Assembly (NCBI GenBank): GCA_021769545.1
Contig: JAETSS010000028.1
Coordinates: forward strand, 1-9,991
Reading direction: 5' to 3'
Source of the DNA: Eubacterium sp.
Lineage (GTDB): Bacteria; Bacillota_A; Clostridia; Peptostreptococcales; Anaerovoracaceae
Length of the DNA: 9,991 nt
Part shown: piece by piece, positions 6,270 to 9,991 of the stretch
Position numbering within the stretch: position 1 is the stretch's first letter
Layout: each line of letters starts with the position of its first letter
The notes under the pieces: generated by a model
Seen by the model: the letters and a program-made list of their open reading frames with translations, nothing else
Database searches by the model: none
What the model was told of the DNA's origin: nothing
Program-made: the position numbers and the translations under genes

Positions 6270-8672
6270 TTACCGGCGTGTATCCGTCTTCATCAGGTTC
6301 ATTATCGTATCGATGCTGTGGAAATACGGTCTCCATTCATATCGATTGTAAACTACCGCCTCCGCATCTTCTCCCGGCTTCACTTCTATGGTTCCGCCCG
6401 GGCAAAGCACTTCTCCGTTGTCTGTCTTCTTGATCACCTTCACGAGCTGATATTCCTTCGGGACTGTCTCTGTTATTTTAAAGATCGTCCGTTCATTTAC
6501 CACAACAGCTCCGCTGGTCTCACCGTTTTTCAGGACCGCAGATACCTCCATCTTATCCTTTCCTGCTTCCCCTGCCGGCCCCGATGAAACGGCATTTATT
6601 ATGAACTCATCATCTTCAAGGGAACCATCGTAATTTTCGATGATCTTGGTGATATACAGACGTCCCACAGGTGTATTGGTGACGATCACTGTCAAATCAT
6701 TTCCCGGAAGGACTTTTATGGTGCTTCCGTTATCTCTCGCTGTGATGCCGCCGTGGTCCGTGCTCCCCGTGTTTTTTTCCGTTCTCACATCCTTGAAGGA
6801 TATGTGACTGCGCAGATCTTCATGTATCATTTCCGTCAGGTCTATAGCGGCGCCCTTTTCAGGGAGCAGCAGCTCATATTCCCGTGCCTGTCCATTACCA
6901 AGGCGCACGCTGCCGTTCAAAGCCTTAAGTGCAGTATCCGTCTTTCCCGGATACTCATATGCCGTATCGGCCTCAGCGTCCGATCTGCTTTTCAGCTCCA
7001 TACAGTATTTTGACTGCTGTATCTCCTCAGTCGCTTCATCGGCGTTTTCGATATACTTGATGATCTTTATCTTCGCCCTGTAGGCTTCATTTTCGACTGC
7101 TCCGCCGTCTCCCAATATATATTTGTTCCCGTCTTTCATCTTGTCCGGCTGTAGCACATATCCTACCGATGCCTTCTCTCCTGAAACTGCATCCTGTGCA
7201 TTTATTTTTTTCGGCAGTGCATTATTGCCTGTAAGATCAAGATAATTTGTCTGGAATCTATCATCGTTATTTATCGATATCTCTTTTATCTCATAACGGC
7301 CCCACGGCAGATCTTCCAGTATCACGCTGCCGTCTTCTTTTGATGATGCCTCCCTGATTTCACTGACGTTTTCGGAGTATGTGCTGTCACTTAGGTCTGT
7401 TCTTTCCGCTGAAAAGGTGATGCCCTCCAGCGGTATGTTGCTGCCTTCAAGCACCTTCCTGAATTCGATGTCGTAGAGCAGTCCCTTTATATACGGTGAC
7501 TCAAAGTGACCCGTATACGTTGTGTCTCCAACGGTATATTCCAGTTGTCCGCCGTATGTCTTATTGTCTTCTGCGTCGGGACTTTTATTGGTCTGTACAG
7601 CATAGCAAGCGTTGATATCGTTTGGTGAATCGGCGCTGCCGCAGCTTACGAACCCATCACCTTGATGAACATCGAGGGCAAATCTATAGGACAGCCTGTA
7701 GGCTTCCTGCCTGTAATACGTATATCGGCCTGATTCAAGCTTTCTCAGCACTCCGCTGGGTGTTACACTGCCATCCTCACCTATCGTGTATGAAAGAAGA
7801 TCCAGATCTTTATCGGGAAGCTCCCAGGTCAGAGTATTTTCGTCTATACTGCAGCTTCCGCCGTCATAATTGGGATTTTCCCGATAGATCTCTATATTAT
7901 CCCCCATTACGTCCGTTACGCTCTTGACTGAGATAGGATTCATGTTGAATTCAAACTTATCATAGAGCCCGGAAACGTCTATCTGAACTGCTGTACCGGT
8001 GGTAAAATCCACCCCGTTTTTCGCAAAAAACGTTCCCGTTCCCGACAGCAGTGGATTGCCGATACCAATGGAGCCGTTTGGTGTAGGTGAGATATCGAAC
8101 CACATGGTGACCAATGCGAGATCTATCCTTTTCCCGTCTTTCATGGCAAAATACTGAACTTCCACAGGTACTTTGTACTCGGGAGTCTGTACAGGAGACG
8201 ACTGTGAGGTAATATTACCTGCCGTAGGCCACTCCGGCGGACTTACAGGCTTATTGGCATTGGTCACCCTTATGGTGTTGAGCTGCATTATATCCTTCCA
8301 GCTCACCTGCGGCTCTATGTTCAAATACATGGTGAATTCATTTTCTATGTCGCTGCCGATCACATTTTTCTGCATACGAACCAGGTCGTCAGCGGAGTAG
8401 CTAACATTGGCCTCTTTGTCAAAGATCTCGCTCACATCCATCCCTCCGGGATACGGACCGGGATATTTTCCCTTGCATATCTGCCAGCCATTGGCCGCCG
8501 CATCTATGTCCGTACCTTCAGGCAAAACAGACGGCTCAAAGGTTTCCTCGAAGCTTACGGCTCTATTGGCTGCGAAGACTGTGGCAGGCGACACACCTAT
8601 CAATAAAATCACTACGCACAATAAAATAAATGCGTAATCTGTCTTACTTCTCTTTGCCTCTTTCATTTCCAA
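6270..8672 (-). CDS. Secreted CnaB/SpaA-domain adhesin, putative fibre tip
   Basis: This is an 800-residue surface protein. A conventional Sec signal (hydrophobic 13-30, cleavage after VFA at about residue 34) has no SipW-type features. Residues about 40-395 form a large beta-rich region resembling the N-terminal regions of clostridial pilin-like adhesins (NTLTWELPDKD near 279-289). Three CnaB-like domains follow at about 398-530, 533-668 and 669-777. Each has the Lys, Glu and Asn expected of an intramolecular isopeptide bond: K406/E464/N528, K539/E614/N666 and K676/E735/N776. There is no LPXTG, membrane helix or wall-binding repeat. The last 24 residues carry YFHSIDTIMNLMKT (783-796), which matches the donor strands of the subunits encoded downstream. 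The start is a TTG with AGGAGG 8 nt upstream, and the nearest ATG, at 8666, is 14 nt from that site. It is the first gene of the operon. Adhesion and tip position are inferred. Confidence 0.9.
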   Translation of the reverse strand: MEMKEAKRSKTDYAFILLCVVILLIGVSPATVFAANRAVSFEETFEPSVLPEGTDIDAAANGWQICKGKYPGPYPGGMDVSEIFDKEANVSYSADDLVRMQKNVIGSDIENEFTMYLNIEPQVSWKDIMQLNTIRVTNANKPVSPPEWPTAGNITSQSSPVQTPEYKVPVEVQYFAMKDGKRIDLALVTMWFDISPTPNGSIGIGNPLLSGTGTFFAKNGVDFTTGTAVQIDVSGLYDKFEFNMNPISVKSVTDVMGDNIEIYRENPNYDGGSCSIDENTLTWELPDKDLDLLSYTIGEDGSVTPSGVLRKLESGRYTYYRQEAYRLSYRFALDVHQGDGFVSCGSADSPNDINACYAVQTNKSPDAEDNKTYGGQLEYTVGDTTYTGHFESPYIKGLLYDIEFRKVLEGSNIPLEGITFSAERTDLSDSTYSENVSEIREASSKEDGSVILEDLPWGRYEIKEISINNDDRFQTNYLDLTGNNALPKKINAQDAVSGEKASVGYVLQPDKMKDGNKYILGDGGAVENEAYRAKIKIIKYIENADEATEEIQQSKYCMELKSRSDAEADTAYEYPGKTDTALKALNGSVRLGNGQAREYELLLPEKGAAIDLTEMIHEDLRSHISFKDVRTEKNTGSTDHGGITARDNGSTIKVLPGNDLTVIVTNTPVGRLYITKIIENYDGSLEDDEFIINAVSSGPAGEAGKDKMEVSAVLKNGETSGAVVVNERTIFKITETVPKEYQLVKVIKKTDNGEVLCPGGTIEVKPGEDAEAVVYNRYEWRPYFHSIDTIMNLMKTDTRR
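6285..6326 (-). other. Donor-strand-like C-terminal motif of the adhesin
   Basis: Codons 783-796 of the adhesin encode YFHSIDTIMNLMKT. Without gaps this aligns with the mature N-termini of the BsaA-like proteins: YFNQTMTVENPFDT, YFSREMEIDNPFST, VYDHWMKIDNEFDT, AWTQELLARNEFKT and YWSSALSHQNVLEA. Shared positions are the aromatic pair or a near equivalent at 1-2, the hydrophobic residue at 8 in the stricter copies, the Asn at 10, the hydrophobic residue at 12 and the Thr at 14. The alignment is visible directly. A donor-strand function is inferred from TasA-type fibre assembly. Confidence 0.6.
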
Positions 8673-8692
8673 TATTTTTACCTCCTCAAAAA

Positions 8693-8712
8693 ATGTGAAA
8701 TGCCTTTCACAT
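8693..8712 (-). promoter_or_regulatory. Hairpin plus U-tract before the adhesin ribosome site (candidate attenuator)
   Basis: In minus-strand RNA, ATGTGAAA pairs perfectly with TTTCACAT (8 bp) around a GGCA loop. The arm runs directly into six U (8693-8688), and AGGAGG follows at 8686-8681. The shape is that of an intrinsic terminator or a ribosome-site switch, but the stem has only two G-C pairs and would be weak alone. It could instead be a DNA dyad bound by a repressor. The inverted repeat is certain; its function is not. Confidence 0.4.
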
Positions 8713-8742
8713 CAAATGATAATGGTATTTTTGTTGATTTAA

Positions 8743-8771
8743 CTAATGACTGTAGCCCATACCCTAATGAC
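8743..8771 (-). repeat. Direct repeat GTCATTAG in the operon leader
   Basis: On the minus strand GTCATTAG occurs at 8771-8764 and again at 8750-8743, with starts 21 bp apart, about two helical turns. The first copy extends to GTCATTAGGG. The same 10 bases occur on the plus strand at 9012-9021, between the -35 and -10 boxes of the transporter promoter. This fits a regulator binding site but is unproven. Confidence 0.4.
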
Positions 8772-8776
8772 GATAC

Positions 8777-8801
8777 GACAGCTTCCTATAGGTCCGCTGT
8801 C
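8777..8801 (-). promoter_or_regulatory. Leader hairpin GACAGC/GCTGTC
   Basis: In the operon leader RNA, GACAGC (8801-8796) can pair with GCTGTC (8782-8777) around a 13-nt loop that contains the self-complementary CCTATAGG. Such a loop could pair in trans or be a protein target. I could not match the leader to any riboswitch class I know, including the two c-di-GMP classes. Confidence 0.35.
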
Positions 8802-8916
8802 TAAAATTAACGAATAAAAATTATCTTATAAGAATGATAAAACTATCTCCGCATGATTTTCATTATGCAGCGATTCAGATAGATAACTAAGTAGATGAAT
8901 TTGATTAGTTTACATC

Positions 8917-8945
8917 ATACTATCCTCTATAGAGTAAAAAGTCAA
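8917..8945 (-). promoter_or_regulatory. Candidate promoter of the fibre operon
   Basis: Read on the minus strand, TTGACT (8945-8940) is followed after 17 bp by TAGTAT (8922-8917). The -35 matches consensus at five of six bases and the -10 at four of six. The spacer contains the perfect palindrome CTCTATAGAG (8925-8934), a possible operator. Transcription would begin near 8910, leaving a leader of about 240 nt before the TTG start. Confidence 0.5.
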
Positions 8946-9003
8946 GTAATTTCAAGAATATTATGAAAAGATATGAGAACGGCTTTATGCCGGTTTAATT
9001 AAG

Positions 9004-9034
9004 TTGACATTGTCATTAGGGCCGGGTTTATAAT
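9004..9034 (+). promoter_or_regulatory. Promoter of the EamA-family transporter gene
   Basis: A consensus TTGACA (9004-9009) and a consensus TATAAT (9029-9034) are separated by 19 bp, slightly longer than ideal. The -35 box is part of the inverted repeat TGACA-T-TGTCA (9005-9015), and the spacer holds GTCATTAGGG (9012-9021). Both are candidate regulator sites. A GGGAGG ribosome site at 9051-9056 precedes the ATG at 9063. Confidence 0.7.
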
Positions 9035-9062
9035 TGCGATATCAGAGATAGGGAGGTATATC

Positions 9063-9991
9063 ATGAATATGCAAAACACCGCTAAAATAAATCCAAAGGC
9101 AGCAGTTCTGTTCATAGTTTTGTTTACATCCTGCAATTCCACATTTTTTAAACTTTCAACAGTACCGGCTATGGTGTTCGTAAGCCTGCGTTTCATGATA
9201 TGCGCTCTCGTTTTTCTGATCTTTCTCGTGATCAGAGCGAAAAAAAACAGGAAAAAGCTCTTTACCGTTACACCTAAACGATTTGCGGCTTTGTTCCTGA
9301 TCGGTTTCATATTTTCCTTCGGAGCGTATGTATATTTTATCGCGCTGAAAAAAACTGCGCTGTCCAGCGTGCTGATCCTTACCAGCAGCAACTCCATATT
9401 CGTCGTACTGCTGTCCGTCCTTTTTCTCAAGGACCGCTTTTCTTCAAAGAGCATATTGGCTATACTGACGGCCTTCATCGGCTGCATCATCATCGTCGTT
9501 ACCAAGACCAACGGACTTGAAAATTCCATCCAGGGAAATCTCTGCGCCCTTACGTGCGCCATCTGCTCCGCCGTCTATACGGTATTCATGAAAAAGTTCG
9601 CCGACGTAAATGTCCCTGAAAAGCTCTTTTGCGTATATACCGGCAGCTTCGTATTTGCTCTGGCGGTAGCGCTTATCCAGGGACATTCATTTATTGCCTT
9701 TGAAAACGGCTGGTTTTTCGCACCGGACGAATACCTGTGGATCCTCTGCTCCGCAGTTCTTTCCGTCTGCATCCCTCAGGGCGTCATCAACTGGGCCCTT
9801 AAATGGGTAAAGGCCGCTTTCGTGGGAAGCGTAGCTCTTCTCGAGCCTATCATCGGATACATATACGGTTACATGATCTGGTCCGAGAGCATCACTCTCA
9901 ATCACATCATCGGCGGCATCTTCGTCATCGGAGGACTTTATCTGTATAACCGCAACGAAAGCAAAACCGCGGCCCGGACCATCAAGTCCTA
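9063..9991 (+). CDS. EamA/DMT-family transporter (reaches the window edge)
   Basis: An inner-membrane permease of the drug/metabolite transporter superfamily, with 309 codons visible. The frame is open to the end, and the last two bases, TA, could begin a stop codon, so the gene is probably complete or nearly so, since EamA permeases are usually about 290-310 residues. It shows about ten membrane helices in two repeats. In the first repeat, VSLRFMIC, then ALKKTALSSVLILTSSNSIFVVLLSVLFLKDR, match the family pattern at the end of helix 4 and the following loop. In the second, the corresponding stretch is LLEPIIGYIYGYMIWSES, then a last helix ending LYLYNRNES. The GGGAGG ribosome site lies 6 nt before the ATG. 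It is transcribed away from the fibre operon. The substrate cannot be told from sequence, and a link to the fibre system is not implied beyond the shared intergenic region. Confidence 0.9.
   Translation, partial: MNMQNTAKINPKAAVLFIVLFTSCNSTFFKLSTVPAMVFVSLRFMICALVFLIFLVIRAKKNRKKLFTVTPKRFAALFLIGFIFSFGAYVYFIALKKTALSSVLILTSSNSIFVVLLSVLFLKDRFSSKSILAILTAFIGCIIIVVTKTNGLENSIQGNLCALTCAICSAVYTVFMKKFADVNVPEKLFCVYTGSFVFALAVALIQGHSFIAFENGWFFAPDEYLWILCSAVLSVCIPQGVINWALKWVKAAFVGSVALLEPIIGYIYGYMIWSESITLNHIIGGIFVIGGLYLYNRNESKTAARTIKS

Larger units (their letters stand above)
8673..9062. other. 390-bp AT-rich divergent intergenic region
   Basis: No credible protein-coding gene is present; the only frames are a few codons long. 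The region holds outward promoters for the fibre operon (8917-8945) and the transporter (9004-9034). It also holds an operon leader of about 240 nt with hairpins at 8777-8801 and 8693-8712, and repeated copies of the element GTCATTAG(GG). It is clearly more AT-rich than the flanking genes. Confidence 0.8.

Noticed and set aside
6220..6336. N-terminal extension of the adhesin-proximal subunit starting at 6336
   Set aside because: The extension overlaps the adhesin gene and would bury the signal peptide. The ATG at 6219 has a ribosome site and gives the same cleavage position as the neighbours.
6270..6345. LPXTG or membrane anchor at the adhesin C-terminus
   Set aside because: The last residues contain no LPXTG-like motif, no hydrophobic helix and no terminal basic cluster after a helix. 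The protein ends 24 residues after the last CnaB Asn.
8695..8711. CRP-like site TGTGA...TCACA before the adhesin gene
   Set aside because: The half-sites are 8 bp apart instead of 6, the site lies downstream of the promoter, and the hairpin with a U-tract is a simpler reading.
8673..8916. Cyclic di-GMP or other known riboswitch in the operon leader
   Set aside because: I looked for the conserved core of the two c-di-GMP classes as I remember them and found no match. A covariance-model search would be decisive but could not be run.
8980..8992. Terminator-like CGGC-TTTAT-GCCG hairpin upstream of the transporter promoter
   Set aside because: The stem has only four pairs with an imperfect extension, there is no proper U-tract, and no gene upstream on that strand needs terminating.
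8999..9562. Minus-strand frames opposite the transporter (8999-9562 and others to 9905)
   Set aside because: They are shadows of the EamA gene on the plus strand, which has a promoter, a ribosome site and full membrane topology.

Overview
The window looks like a chromosomal segment of a Gram-positive anaerobe of the Clostridia. The evidence is the strong AGGAGG-type ribosome sites on nearly every gene, a SipW (ER-type) signal peptidase with BsaA/TasA-type fibre subunits, a CnaB-domain surface protein, and moderate GC with AT-rich intergenic DNA. No genus can be named from the sequence alone. No RNA genes, mobile elements or CRISPR arrays were seen.

Almost the whole window (11-8672) is a minus-strand gene cluster that reads as one cell-surface fibre operon. 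In transcription order it holds: an 800-residue secreted adhesin with three CnaB/SpaA-like domains (6270-8672); two short divergent SipW-dependent subunits (5581-6219 and 4950-5564); two full-length BsaA-family subunits (4079-4876 and 3276-4040); the SipW-type signal peptidase (2752-3258); a 549-residue two-domain BsaA-like protein with a C-terminal membrane anchor (1122-2771); two tandem paralogous single-pass membrane miniproteins (877-1092 and 682-876); and a multi-pass DUF6512-type membrane protein (11-568). There is no sortase and no LPXTG motif.

The most striking observation is a 14-residue motif, Y-F/W-x5-[IV]-x-N-x-[FM]-x-T. It sits right after the predicted SipW cleavage site of the five subunit-like proteins, in strict to loose form, and recurs with identical spacing at the extreme C-terminus of the adhesin. 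In the related TasA fibres this N-terminal segment is the donor strand that links subunits. The adhesin tail may therefore be a donor-strand mimic that plugs it onto a fibre end. Inferred model: adhesin at the tip, four BsaA-like subunits as shaft or adaptors, the two-domain protein as membrane base, and SipW as the processing enzyme. The cytoplasmic tail of the base resembles that of its neighbouring miniprotein, which hints at an accessory complex under the anchor.

A 390-bp AT-rich divergent intergenic region (8673-9062) separates the operon from a plus-strand EamA/DMT-family transporter (9063 to the window end). It carries a candidate promoter for each direction, an operon leader of about 240 nt with hairpins (one followed by a U-tract directly before the ribosome site), and a 10-bp element (GTCATTAGGG) shared by the transporter promoter and the operon leader.
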